The notes beneath the pieces are model-generated. The model worked only from the letters and a program-made list of their open reading frames with translations. It was not told the DNA's origin and did not search any database. From an uncultured Poribacteria bacterium (GTDB lineage: Bacteria > Poribacteria > WGA-4E > PCPOR2b): a stretch of DNA of 64,000 bases. The DNA lies in assembly GCA_958296125.1 (NCBI GenBank), contig OY282444.1, forward strand, positions 4,497,623-4,561,622, given 5' to 3'. Shown here piece after piece: positions 45,192 through 54,930 of this stretch (positions are counted from its first letter, which is position 1; the number at the start of each line of letters is the position of its first letter). Position numbers and translations under genes: made by a program.

Positions 45192-47558
45192 ATGCACAGC
45201 GGGGGATTTTCTAGACGAGACATGCATCGACTGGCTCGCTCTTCCGGTAGTAGGAATACCGATAGACAGCCCGATGTAGAGACGACAACTTTGGAAGAAG
45301 TTCCGGCAGCACTCCAACGTCAATTTGAGGATTTATTGGATGGAGAAGAAGATATTAAAATTGCTATCTCGACAGATCTACAGTTTGATGGCACTTACGG
45401 GAAAGATTGGGTGTTAGCGACGGAAAAACGCCTGCTCACTTTTAACCAGAATGGTGCACCCGCACCTGAAATCCGAAATATTGCGCTCGAAGCCATTGAC
45501 GAGATCCAAATACGAGAGTTACATGGCAATAATTTCATGAAAGTGCGAACCTCAGAGGGCGCATTTGAAGTAGCGCGCTACTCCAAGCGGTTTGCTCCCA
45601 AGTTTGCCGAAGCAACGCCAGAAATTGAATCTTTAATTGACAAAATTAAGCCGGATGACGTGGATAAATCTAAGCGGCATCGGAAGTACGTCGATCCCGG
45701 AAAAAAGAAGATTAGATGTGAAACCTGTGGACGGCCGATTCCACGGTGGTCTGAGGTCTGCCCAAACTGCGTCGAAAAAGGGAAATTGCTCTTCCGCCTA
45801 CTAAAATACGCGCTCCCATTTTGGCGTGTTTCTATCCCGGCACTACTCATCATGCTGGTCATACGGCTTGTAGACCTCTATCCCCCTATTCTGGGGCAGC
45901 GGCTTATTGATAACATCCTTATTCCTGCAACACTGGCAATAACTGGTGGACAGTCTGTTGAACCGGGCGTATTTGGACAACTTGTGACAATTGTGCTTTT
46001 GATGATCGGAGCGCACGCCTTCACAGCAGTTTTCTCAGCGGTGCGGGGATACATGATGACGTGGGTCGGTCAGCGTATCACCCTGAGATTGCGGAATGAT
46101 GCCTATCAGCATATGAGCATCCTCTCGCTTGATTTCTACCAGGATCGGGAGACGGGGAATCTGATGTCGCGCATCACTCAGGACATCGGACGGCTGCGGG
46201 ACTTCATCGCTGAAGGATTACAGGACATTATCGGCGATTCAATGACGCTGATCTATATGTGTATCATCATGTTCCTCTATAGCTGGCAGCTTGCACTCTG
46301 GGTCCTACTTCCGATTCCTTTCATTGTCCTTTTCTCATTCTATTTTGGACATAAGATGCACAAGGTTTTCCACGTCCTGTGGAAGCGCTACGCTGGGATT
46401 AGCACAATTTTAGCAAGCACGATTCCGGGGGTACGGGTTGTTAAGGCGTTTACCCGTGAGAAATACGAGGTCGAGCGTTTTCAAGAACAGACCCATCTGG
46501 TTTTTGACGGGGAGATGAGTGCCGCCAAACTGTGGACGCTTTATCAACCCATCATGATCTTCATGACATTTATTGGAACCATTTTCATCTGGTTAGTTGG
46601 GGGACGACAGATTCTCAACGGAACTTTAACGTTCGGTGAGTTGACGTTATTCATGACCTATATGACGCGGTTTTTACAGCCCGTACGGACGCTTGCTCAG
46701 ATGAACCGTCGATTCCTGAGAGCCGCCACTTCTGCTGAACGGGTCTTTGAGATCCTTGACACGCCTCCTAGCGTTGCGAGTAGTAAAGATGCTATTGACC
46801 TTCCAAATATGCGGGGTCAGGTCGAATTTCGTGACGTTTTTTTCTCTTACGATGGTGAGAAAAATGCCATCAATGGCACCAGTTTTACCGTCGAGCCGGG
46901 AGAAATGATTGGGCTCGTCGGACATAGCGGCGCGGGCAAAAGTACCCTCATCAATTTGGTTACCCGATTCTATGATCCCAACGAAGGTGAAATTCTCATT
47001 GATGGGCATGATAGCCGCGACATCGAACTCAAGTCCTTGCGGGGGCAAATTGGCGTGGTGCTGCAGGATCCATTCCTGTTTGAAGGCACCGTCGCCGACA
47101 ATATCGGTTACGGAAAACCGGCTGCGACTCGTCAGGAGATTATCGCAGCGGCCAAAGCCGCAAACGCCCACGATTTTATCGTTAAATTTCCCGATGGTTA
47201 CGACACGACGGTCGGTGAAAGAGGTACGCGCGTCTCTGGCGGAGAACGTCAACGGATCTCCATCGCTCGTGCTATCCTGAAGAATCCGCGCATTCTCATC
47301 CTTGATGAAGCGACTTCGTCTGTGGATACGGAGACTGAGTCAAGAATCCAAGAGGCGTTGGGGCGGCTGATTCGAGGACGAACCGTCTTTGCGATCGCAC
47401 ACCGCCTTTCGACACTTAAACACTCTAATCGTCTGGTCGTCCTCAAAGAAGGGCAAATTGATGAGATTGGCACACACAAGGAGCTCATCACCAAAGGCGG
47501 TACTTATGCCGGCTTATGTGAAAAGCAGATGGAGCTCTCAAAGATTCGGGCGTGGTAG
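45192..47558 (+). CDS. ABC exporter with N-terminal PH-like domain and zinc ribbon (cyanophycin-associated type)
   Basis: The 788-residue protein starts with a small mixed domain (about 35-150; WVLATEKRLLTF, resembling bacterial PH-like domains). A zinc ribbon CxxC-x10-CxxC (Cys176, 179, 190, 193) follows, then a six-helix type I exporter domain with DFYQDRETGNLMSRI. The nucleotide-binding domain has Walker A GHSGAGKST, signature VSGGE, Walker B ILILDEA and switch His in IAHR. The next gene is DUF1854, the usual partner of this ABC type, which is often annotated as linked to cyanophycin metabolism. The ATG has AAGGAGG 7 bases upstream. Confidence 0.85.
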   Translation: MHSGGFSRRDMHRLARSSGSRNTDRQPDVETTTLEEVPAALQRQFEDLLDGEEDIKIAISTDLQFDGTYGKDWVLATEKRLLTFNQNGAPAPEIRNIALEAIDEIQIRELHGNNFMKVRTSEGAFEVARYSKRFAPKFAEATPEIESLIDKIKPDDVDKSKRHRKYVDPGKKKIRCETCGRPIPRWSEVCPNCVEKGKLLFRLLKYALPFWRVSIPALLIMLVIRLVDLYPPILGQRLIDNILIPATLAITGGQSVEPGVFGQLVTIVLLMIGAHAFTAVFSAVRGYMMTWVGQRITLRLRNDAYQHMSILSLDFYQDRETGNLMSRITQDIGRLRDFIAEGLQDIIGDSMTLIYMCIIMFLYSWQLALWVLLPIPFIVLFSFYFGHKMHKVFHVLWKRYAGISTILASTIPGVRVVKAFTREKYEVERFQEQTHLVFDGEMSAAKLWTLYQPIMIFMTFIGTIFIWLVGGRQILNGTLTFGELTLFMTYMTRFLQPVRTLAQMNRRFLRAATSAERVFEILDTPPSVASSKDAIDLPNMRGQVEFRDVFFSYDGEKNAINGTSFTVEPGEMIGLVGHSGAGKSTLINLVTRFYDPNEGEILIDGHDSRDIELKSLRGQIGVVLQDPFLFEGTVADNIGYGKPAATRQEIIAAAKAANAHDFIVKFPDGYDTTVGERGTRVSGGERQRISIARAILKNPRILILDEATSSVDTETESRIQEALGRLIRGRTVFAIAHRLSTLKHSNRLVVLKEGQIDEIGTHKELITKGGTYAGLCEKQMELSKIRAW

Positions 47559-47573
47559 GAATGAGACGTGAAA

Positions 47574-47595
47574 CGAACAATTTCTTAACATGAGC
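47574..47595. repeat. Dispersed palindromic repeat, partial copy C
   Basis: CGAACAATTTCTTAACATGAGC matches the right half of copy A with one difference. It lies in the short gap between the ABC and DUF1854 genes, directly before the latter's ribosome site. Confidence 0.6.
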
Positions 47596-47618
47596 GAAAT
47601 GTGAAAGGAGTAGATGCT

Positions 47619-48128
47619 GTGGAGCAGCCCATTCGGATCGAAGATGAAGTCCAATTTCTTGACCCCAAACTGGTGAAAATTAGCCGCAACCAGTTTGCAG
47701 ACATGGAAGCAGAGCTGCCAGATGGTTCAGTTCATGCGCCTGTTGAGCCGGTACGCACGTTTCCATTGACCCAACCGGACCAATATATCAGCTTGCTTGA
47801 CGCTAACAAAAACGAGCTTGGCTTGATTGAGGACATAAAGCAGTTGAGAAAAGCGGATCGGACAGTCCTTGCGGAAGAGCTAAAAAAATGCTATTTTATG
47901 CCGAAAATTACGAAGATTCACTCCCTTGAGGGACGGTTCGGCATCACGCAGTGGGAAGCTGAAACTAACAGCGGCTCCGTTTCTTTTGATCTACGCTCTC
48001 GGCATGACATCACCTCACTCGATGGCGGACGGCTGCTGATTAAAGATGTTGATGGGAATCGATACGAAATTGTCAACTATCATCGGCTAGATCCGAAGAG
48101 TGTAGCCCTCCTTGAAACACAGATCTGA
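47619..48128 (+). CDS. DUF1854 domain protein
   Basis: The 169-residue protein matches DUF1854 (for example LGLIEDIKQLRKADRTVLAE, KIHSLEGRFGITQWEAET and RSRHDITSLDGGRLLIKD). In other bacteria this family sits beside the same ABC type and cyanophycin genes. The GTG at 47619 is preferred because AAAGGAG lies 8 bases upstream; the GTG at 47601 precedes that site. A role together with the ABC protein is inferred from adjacency. Confidence 0.8.
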   Translation: MEQPIRIEDEVQFLDPKLVKISRNQFADMEAELPDGSVHAPVEPVRTFPLTQPDQYISLLDANKNELGLIEDIKQLRKADRTVLAEELKKCYFMPKITKIHSLEGRFGITQWEAETNSGSVSFDLRSRHDITSLDGGRLLIKDVDGNRYEIVNYHRLDPKSVALLETQI

Positions 48129-48190
48129 TGTGCAAAACGTGAAACGGAAAGGCGACCCACGTTTTACGTAAGGATTGCGTTAAACCCCCA

Positions 48191-48742
48191 ATGGATCGTG
48201 CGACACTTGCTCTCATTCTCAGTATCATCGCTGTCATACTTGCTGCCTCTAAATGGATCTATGACCTTCAGGCGGATCGCACCAGCAGGCGAATTCACGG
48301 TCAAAGGCGACGAGGAAGTGCTCTCAGAGTCGAGCTATTAGCAAAACAGACAAACTGTTTTATTACGTACGGCGGACATCTGTTGTTTCTCGTTTCGTGT
48401 CGCATCTATAATGAAGGGGATCAGGTCCCTGCTACAATTCAGGCGTGCCAGTTCCAGGCAAAAATTGGGCACAGGTGGCAAGATACGAAATTATACCAAA
48501 CACCTCACGCAATGCTCTTTCCGAGTTTACTCCGCAACAGTCTCCCTATCATCATCGAGCCGGAACAACGAGAGGACTTCTATGAAGTTTTTGCGATCGA
48601 TGAGTTGATTCCGAGCACCACGATTAAAATCTGCCTCAAGTTCCAAACTAGGCGTGGAAAGATAATAGTGTGTCGAGATAAATTTACCCATCGGGTTGAT
48701 GAGCACTCTGTTTTTGATATTCTGTTCCGTGTATTTGAATAA
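48191..48742 (+). CDS. Membrane-anchored protein of unknown function
   Basis: The 183-residue protein has one N-terminal membrane helix (about 5-22) and a basic segment just after it. The rest has a beta-rich pattern with RVELLAKQTNCFITYGGHLL. I do not recognise the family. The ATG lacks a strong ribosome site. It follows the DUF1854 gene after 62 bases that include an AAAACGTG/CACGTTTT inverted repeat. Confidence 0.6.
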   Translation: MDRATLALILSIIAVILAASKWIYDLQADRTSRRIHGQRRRGSALRVELLAKQTNCFITYGGHLLFLVSCRIYNEGDQVPATIQACQFQAKIGHRWQDTKLYQTPHAMLFPSLLRNSLPIIIEPEQREDFYEVFAIDELIPSTTIKICLKFQTRRGKIIVCRDKFTHRVDEHSVFDILFRVFE

Positions 48743-48929
48743 GGAAGATACCAGTACACGTCGGCGGAGTGGAACTATCTATTTGCATAAAAACTCGTGT
48801 GTTCGCTATACCTATTATTTAATACCTAACTCCAGTTGTTACCTTCTCGCCGAGTAGGTAATTTGAGTTGATTTCTCATTGGGTGACAATTTAGGTGCGT
48901 ACACAACAACAATATTTAAGGAGAAACTT

Positions 48930-50357
48930 ATGAATCGGAAAAAGCACGTTGCCATTTGGATAGGAATTTTATCGTTAACTTTCATCTTGGCAACTTATGG
49001 GCAGGTTGAGCAAACTGAAATCTCACAAGGTGCGGGGGAAATCGCACGTTTATACGGAAGAGCACCAGATTTGGAAGAACTAGCTTTGTGGAAAATGGGG
49101 CGTTCGGGATTTGGATTAACTTTCATTGATGGCGACCCGTTCTTGCGATTTCAGTTGCAGCCGGATATAGATCTCGGCAAAGTCGGATTTGGACTGGATG
49201 TTGTGATACTTTACAACCCCTCCGCCGACGAAGGAGAATACAAAATCCTCGCTGAAGATGGCGAAACATGGAACAATATAAGTACCATCCTGCGGGTCGT
49301 GCGCTATGTGCGTTATGGCTCTCTCAGTGAGTCGTTTTACGCCCGTTTCGGTGAGTTGGACTACGTCACTATCGGTCACGGGTTCATTATGTCGGGGTAT
49401 TCAAACTATGACCGCCGGGGCTTGCGCCTAAACCTCAGTACGGAAACAAAAAAGGTTGGGGTTGAAACAATCATTAACAACGTCGGTGCCCCAACCGTTT
49501 TCGGCGGACGGATGTTTGTTCGTCCCCTGCAAAAGGAGGAGGGCGGTATGCCAATCCTCAATAGTCTTGAACTCGGCGCAACCTATCTGACGGACATTGA
49601 ACCCAATCTGATTCCGGGTGAAGATTCGCTTATCGCATTGGGGGCCGATGTTAGTTTCCCGCTCATTAACAATCGGATACTGCGCCTAGACGTATACGAT
49701 GATGTGGCTTTCTTGAACACGAAACCGAGCTCGAAAGCAGATGAGGATGAGCTTGAGATAACCGATGTCGCAATAGGAAATGCTATCGGAATCGGTTTAT
49801 CGTTTCCCAAAGCCCTTTTCAAGGTGGAATACCGCAATTTTGGCGAAGGATTTCACCCAACCATTTTTGACTACACCTATGATGATGCCAAAGGTGTTCC
49901 CGACTTTCTCGGCATGGATGAAGAGGACGACCCAAGTCAGGCAAGACAAGGTTATTTCTCAATGCTCGCCGTGAGGCCGATTCCGCAAATCAATCTCATA
50001 GCGACGTTTGAAGACTATACAACCACAGATCCAAAGTTATACGCCGGCATCACGGAATCCGGTATAGCGGACCGGGTATCGTTCCGGGCATTCTACGTCA
50101 AACGCAACCTCGGCGAGCCAGATCCCGGTTTTCCAGAGAAAGCAGGCAGTGAAGATCCGGATGTTTTCACAGATATCTTCCGCCTCGATAGCAAATCCGC
50201 GTTCACCGTGCGAATTGGATATGAGATCTTTCCCAGGTTCGAGATTGCAATTCTCCGTGAATACCGTTTCCATCAGGTAGAAGATGCGGCGGGTGAGATA
50301 AGCTTTGAGCCAATTCAGAAAACCTCGGTTGAAGCCGGTTTCAGGCTCAATTTCTGA
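48930..50357 (+). CDS. Putative outer-membrane beta-barrel protein
   Basis: The 475-residue protein has an N-terminal signal peptide (MNRKKHVAIWIGILSL, then TFILATYG). Alternating strands follow, and it ends AGFRLNF with terminal Phe, as in outer-membrane barrels. Segments such as VRYVRYGSLSESFYARFGELD fit barrel strands. The family is not recognised. The ATG at 48930 follows AAGGAG at 6-base spacing. Confidence 0.7.
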   Translation: MNRKKHVAIWIGILSLTFILATYGQVEQTEISQGAGEIARLYGRAPDLEELALWKMGRSGFGLTFIDGDPFLRFQLQPDIDLGKVGFGLDVVILYNPSADEGEYKILAEDGETWNNISTILRVVRYVRYGSLSESFYARFGELDYVTIGHGFIMSGYSNYDRRGLRLNLSTETKKVGVETIINNVGAPTVFGGRMFVRPLQKEEGGMPILNSLELGATYLTDIEPNLIPGEDSLIALGADVSFPLINNRILRLDVYDDVAFLNTKPSSKADEDELEITDVAIGNAIGIGLSFPKALFKVEYRNFGEGFHPTIFDYTYDDAKGVPDFLGMDEEDDPSQARQGYFSMLAVRPIPQINLIATFEDYTTTDPKLYAGITESGIADRVSFRAFYVKRNLGEPDPGFPEKAGSEDPDVFTDIFRLDSKSAFTVRIGYEIFPRFEIAILREYRFHQVEDAAGEISFEPIQKTSVEAGFRLNF

Positions 50358-50370
50358 CGTGAGAAACCTC

Positions 50371-50403
50371 CGCCCCAAAACCCCAACGGGGCGACATGTG
50401 TAT
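50371..50403. repeat. Second dispersed repeat family, inverted copy
   Basis: Read on the minus strand this 33-base segment matches 13918-13950 with five differences; the shared core GCCCCGTTGGGG is identical in both. A nearby palindrome, GGTCAGGCA (50424-50432) with TGCCTGACC (50459-50467), encloses CCCGATAAATCGGG. Confidence 0.6.
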
Positions 50404-50542
50404 CGAAACGCACCACCCCTGTAGGTCAGGCATCCCCGATAAATCGGGATTTTCAACTTGCCTGACCCTCCCGCTCAATCCAATATCGGCAGGTAGCCTG
50501 TAGGTCCAGATTCATATCTCGATACCCAAATGTCAACAGAAA

Positions 50543-51640
50543 CTAGTCAATCTCCCGAAAGTCGGGCACTTCAACGGGTTTGCCGCCATTCGCAATCGAC
50601 TCCTCAGAAACCAGCCCCGGCACCGTGAAGTCCATAGCGTCATAGACATCAATTGGCGGTTTGGTGTCGTGAATGATGCTATCGACAAAACCCCGCATCT
50701 CAAAATACTCCTCGGTCACATCTCCTGTCTTCACTGCTTCCTCCGGCGGGTTCTTCCAGCTCTCTGGCAGAAAGTCGTCCTCAAAGTCTGCAAGCGGTTG
50801 CCACTCACCCTGTTGATGGTAATCTGCCAACCAAACTTTCTCCACATCCCTAAGTCCCCGCGTGCCTTCGTAACAACCTTTCGTCCCCTGCAAACTCAAG
50901 TATGAATTCGCCGGACGGTTGGAGAGCATATCAATCCGAATCTTAATCAGTGCCCCACTTTCGGTCTTACACAACATCATGACTGTGTCTTCCATCGCGT
51001 GCTCCGGGTCGGTATGCACCCCAGTCCCAAGACAACACACCGAAACGACCCGTTCATCAAACCAGTGCATCACCGGTCCCAAGCTATGCGTCGCATAGTT
51101 ACATCGGTTTATTCCGACCTGCCAATCGTATCGCCAAGTCGGATTGCCACTGCTGTCGTGATGCAACACTTTGATGTCATGGAGATATTCACCCTCGCCA
51201 AAGTAGATGTCTCCGAACAAGCCTTGACGAACCATGTTCCCGATCAGCATATTTGACCGCGTATAGCACTTGTTCTCAGCCATCATATATTTTGTTTTGC
51301 TCTTTCTCACTGCTCTGACCAACTCGTAGCACTGTTCAATAGAGGTTGCCGCTGTCACCTCGCTGACCACATGCTTTCCTGCCTCCAGTGCTGAAATAGA
51401 CTGCGGCACATGCAGATTTTCAGGTGTCCCCAACACGACGATATCAATATCATCCGCGAGCATATCTTCATAGGCTGTGAACCGTTTTGGGACACTAAAT
51501 CGCTCCCCGACCTCATGGAGAGTATCTTCATTCAGATCGCAAATTGCGGTCACCTCTGTTTCTGTAATGGTTGTGAAGGGACGGATATGCCCGGCTCCTC
51601 TGCCTGCTCCAACGATGCCAACTTTTAATCGATCCTTCAT
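50543..51640 (-). CDS. Gfo/Idh/MocA family oxidoreductase lacking the EKP lysine
   Basis: The 365-residue protein has the Rossmann motif GAGRGAGH and the family C-terminal domain. Where relatives have EKP it reads SEVTA (HVVSEVTAATS), so the catalytic Lys is missing. It may use another residue or have a non-oxidoreductase role. The C-terminal part keeps the usual HSLGPVMHWF segment. The ATG at 51640 has AAGGGAG upstream. Confidence 0.82.
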   Translation of the reverse strand: MKDRLKVGIVGAGRGAGHIRPFTTITETEVTAICDLNEDTLHEVGERFSVPKRFTAYEDMLADDIDIVVLGTPENLHVPQSISALEAGKHVVSEVTAATSIEQCYELVRAVRKSKTKYMMAENKCYTRSNMLIGNMVRQGLFGDIYFGEGEYLHDIKVLHHDSSGNPTWRYDWQVGINRCNYATHSLGPVMHWFDERVVSVCCLGTGVHTDPEHAMEDTVMMLCKTESGALIKIRIDMLSNRPANSYLSLQGTKGCYEGTRGLRDVEKVWLADYHQQGEWQPLADFEDDFLPESWKNPPEEAVKTGDVTEEYFEMRGFVDSIIHDTKPPIDVYDAMDFTVPGLVSEESIANGGKPVEVPDFREID

Positions 51641-51941
51641 CTGAAGCTCCCTTTTTGCGTTTTTTAGCACTTTCAAACGTTCCTTGATAGGTACGTGACC
51701 ACAACCCTTGCCTCTGCTGCCGAAAGGGGAGTAAGATATCCTCGGAAAAAGTAAGAGAATTTATGGTCAGGCACTTTGGACACCACGCAGAGATTTTACT
51801 TCATTGTTAGCAATTGTGCAATCGTATAGTTTCGGAGTCGGGCTGTTTAATTTTCCAGTTAGATCTGCCGATGCTGATGTTACGTCGAAAGGCAGATCCC
51901 TTCGGGCCCGCGAAGCGAGACCTTACAAGTTTCAGTGAACC
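51641..51941. other. Intergenic region, no gene seen
   Basis: About 300 bases between the Gfo/Idh and HEAT genes. It contains a palindrome-like GGGCCCGCGAAGCGAGACC near 51905-51925 and no supported ORF. Confidence 0.3.
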
Positions 51942-52844
51942 TTACTCTTGCTTTGCCAGTTCGATTTTTGCCAGTTCGATCGTTACAGGTTGAGAGATCT
52001 CCTCCATCGCAGCTAACACTCGCGCTGCATACAGACGAGCCCCAGCCACTTTACAACTCAGCACCTCTGTCAAGACGCGAATAGCTATGTCTTGTTTGGA
52101 ACTGTTAATTTGAGCTAGCGCATAAGCGGTATTGGCACGCACCCACGGCGACTCATCACTTAATGCGTTTATTAACGCAGGGGTGGCACCTTGAGCCGAT
52201 ACGCCAATCTGACCCAATGCCTTCGCCGCAATGCCACGGAGGCTTATCTGTTGATGACTTAGTGCCTGTATCAACCCAGGAATAGCTGCCTCAGCCGGTT
52301 CACCAATCTGACCTAGCATCGAAGCCGCCCAGACACGAACATTGGTATGCTCATCGCTCAATGCTTGAATTAAGGCGAGCACAACTGTCTGAGACGATTG
52401 ATCAATCTTGCCCAGTGCCGAAGCAGCATTTTGACGGACTTCCCATTGTTTGTCGCCTAATGCCTGCACCAACGCGGGGATCGCATCAGATTCACCAATC
52501 CGACCCAAGGCATGAGCCGCAGTGGAACGAACAACAGAATCTTTGCTCTTCAGTGATCGTATGAGCTCAGATACGGTAGGGGAACCTATCTGAACTAAAG
52601 CGGAGGCAGCCGCAGCCCGAACCTCGCCGCGATTATCCTTCAATGCCTGAACTAACACTGTGACAGAGGCCGGATCGCCAATCTGTCCTAACGCATGAGC
52701 GGCTTTGCGACGAATCTCGACTATCTGTTCTTTGTCCTGAAGCTGTTCGATGAAAGAGCCCATCTCCTGCCTCTCCGCTGCGAGTCCAATAGTTATTGCA
52801 CTCATAAGCCCCCAAAAAATCAGACTAACCCTACAACATTTCAT
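51942..52844 (-). CDS. Exported HEAT-repeat protein
   Basis: The 300-residue protein has an N-terminal signal peptide (about 1-23) followed by about eight HEAT/PBS-lyase-type repeats of the form VRAAAASALVQIG...TVSELIRSLK. Such alpha-solenoids bind other proteins. The export signal suggests a periplasmic scaffold. AGGAGG precedes the ATG. The partner is unknown. Confidence 0.82.
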   Translation of the reverse strand: MKCCRVSLIFWGLMSAITIGLAAERQEMGSFIEQLQDKEQIVEIRRKAAHALGQIGDPASVTVLVQALKDNRGEVRAAAASALVQIGSPTVSELIRSLKSKDSVVRSTAAHALGRIGESDAIPALVQALGDKQWEVRQNAASALGKIDQSSQTVVLALIQALSDEHTNVRVWAASMLGQIGEPAEAAIPGLIQALSHQQISLRGIAAKALGQIGVSAQGATPALINALSDESPWVRANTAYALAQINSSKQDIAIRVLTEVLSCKVAGARLYAARVLAAMEEISQPVTIELAKIELAKQE

Positions 52845-53700
52845 GATTCATCCTCCTGTTCATATAGACGTTAAAATCAAATGATGATTTACCGTCGAGG
52901 AATAAGAATTTAATCGCTCATACATTTCGACCGACTCTCTTCATCTCCCTTTCTCACAATTTGCTCCCTTACAAAGGGGGTTACCTGTTTCAAGAAGAAG
53001 TTAGATGAGGTGTAGAAGAAACAGGGAGAGTTAGAGGAATTGAATGATTGATTGAATTACCAATCCCTAAATAACTCCCCGTGGCCATTTTTCTTCAAAG
53101 TATCTTCATCTTCGGAAGATTATCAAGTCGAAATGTTCACAACAAGGAAAGTTTTATTTTCCTTATTGTGAATAATACCACACAAATATAAAGTAGTCAA
53201 GCTAAAATTACGAGTCTGTAGAACAACAAACCTTCCCATAAAGATTGATAAGTGTGATATAATAATCCAAGTTGCTAGTAGTAGGCATACCCCGTGTGCC
53301 GTAACCATTGTGCAAATTACGGGATGGCGGAGCGCGCCGACTACGATGCCTTGAGAATACAAGTATCGTAGGTTGAGTTGAACGGAGTGAAATCCAACGC
53401 GCACAGCCAATGCACCTGTGAACTAATGAACCAACAAAAGCTCCAGAGGGGCGATAGGGGCAACTTGCGTTATAATATCAAGGGCGTGGTGTCGTTGGGA
53501 CGGTAGGAGGGTCTGGCTGGACGGTGCTAACAAACTTGGAGGTTGAGGGTTTAGCCGGGCACGATTTCCCGCCTAAAGCTGTGCATACCTTGAATCTTCA
53601 CTGCGTTACGTTCTGCATAGTTCAGCGACACGCTCTAATCTTCCTCGGAGGGATTCTCGCAAAACGTAACTCGATGTGCATTGTGGCAGGCAATAAGACC
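52845..53700. other. Long intergenic region, no certain gene
   Basis: A 15-bp hairpin with one mismatch lies at 53136-53172 (TTCACAACAAGGAAA with a 7-base loop). An extended -10 box TGATATAAT lies at 53255-53263 on the plus strand without a good -35. A segment near 53365-53398 (GTAGGTTGAGTTGAACGGAG) has the look of a dispersed palindromic repeat. Short frames here do not look like proteins. Confidence 0.4.
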
Positions 53701-54765
53701 TCACTTATAAAGAGTTGTTTCAGGATGATAGCGCGCCCAAGCAAACCAGTAGATATTCATCGCCGGCACTCGCTCTAGCGTGTATCCTTTGAGTTTGCCT
53801 TCCGCTGCCATCCCTGTGATAAGGTTCCACGTTGTTCCCGTTGTGGCATCTTTAACAAAGTAACCCTGCACTGGCTTAAACCTCAATGTTTGCCCTTTCA
53901 CAGCGCGGAGAAAAACGGCGGTCGCATTCGACTCCAAATCATGGAAAGCTAACACCGGCACGTCACCCACTTCGTCGTTGATAATTGATTGCTTCTTAAA
54001 AGCTGTAAAAGGATAAGCGCGATAGCTTTCATTGATGTGGATGCCAACAACTAGTGCTTTATTCATCAAGCGGTTATCGATATACTGTGTGCCGCTGATA
54101 CCTGCGTTGGAACTGGCATGATACGCGGCGTAGTTATCGGTTCTTATATCTTGAATTTGTCTCTCCGGGCGACGAAAATCATTTGGCACCGAGAGCACTT
54201 TTGTCAATGGATGGTTACGTTTCCAATCCTTCCATGTGATTCGCGGTGTACCGGCTAACATCTTTAACTGCTGCCCCTTGAGTTTACCTTGCACCGCTTC
54301 ACCGGTGATGTGCGACCAGAGAGTCCGGGTTTGGTGGTCATACATAAGTAGCGCATCGCGAAAGAGTTTGCCGGATACACCGAACGTGTAGATTTTTCCA
54401 TCAAGTTCACGACTATACACGATAGCCGTCTTGCAGAGCGGTCACCAAGTTGTCGCAATCTTGAGGCCGCCGATCTCATCGTTGACGATTTCGTGTCCAT
54501 TAAGCAGATTGATTGAATAGGCGCGGCTTTCACCGTTGAAATTAACGCCGATGACCGGTGAGTCAACCGCCAATTTTGCTTTGTTGGCAGAGACAAATTC
54601 AGGATTTAGGATTGCAGGAATCGCATCATACGGTAGGACTGTTAAGATGCGGTCATCTGAATAATCTCTTGCCGATGCTATCGCATTAACCTCTCCCGAA
54701 TATCGGGCACAACCGAACAGTGTGAACGCTGCTGTTGTCAGCAAGAGGATTAGATTTTTTTTCAT
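53701..54765 (-). CDS. DUF3179 lipoprotein, candidate selenoprotein (in-frame UGA)
   Basis: The single frame of 354 codons is interrupted only by UGA at 54442-54444 (codon 108). Both halves are DUF3179: LNGHEIVNDEIGGLKIATTW before it and PLCKTAIVYSRELDGKIYTF after. In the family a Cys stands here in a CPLC motif, so reading UGA as selenocysteine gives UPLC. A SECIS-like hairpin lies directly downstream. A lipoprotein signal ends TLFGC (Cys19), and AAAGGGGG precedes the ATG. The second DUF3179-like half (about 240-354) lacks the Cys pair. The alternative is a nonsense mutation or sequencing error. Confidence 0.75.
54409..54429 (-). promoter_or_regulatory. SECIS-like hairpin after the in-frame UGA
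   Basis: In the mRNA, ACGGCUAU pairs over 8 bp (one G-U) with AUAGUCGU around a 5-base loop CGUGU. It begins 12 bases after the UGA, so the loop is 20 bases downstream. Its G in the first two loop positions and the spacing fit the bacterial SECIS model (loop about 16-37 bases from UGA). Confidence 0.7.
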
Positions 54766-54930
54766 TTTTCCCCCTTTTAACTTTAGCTGTAGGTACACTT
54801 TCTGAGAACATTCTCAAAAGAGATGGGAAGGATTTCAAATTATTGTGTTCAGAAAAGTATACCATGCCGTTAGCAAGTATTCGTAATTTAACTCACGAAT
54901 TGTTCAAATTCTACCCGGAGGTACAGTGTT

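Noticed and set aside
53123-53410. 95-codon minus-strand frame
   Set aside because: It translates dispersed repeat sequence, has no ribosome site, and shows no protein-like pattern.
54442-54444. General reassignment of UGA as a sense codon
   Set aside because: Many genes in the window end properly at TGA (for example the enolase-family gene at 12812), and only one gene has an internal UGA.
54264-54596. 110-codon frame overlapping the DUF3179 UGA on the same strand
   Set aside because: It is a different frame without protein-like composition, whereas the DUF3179 frame is conserved on both sides of the UGA.
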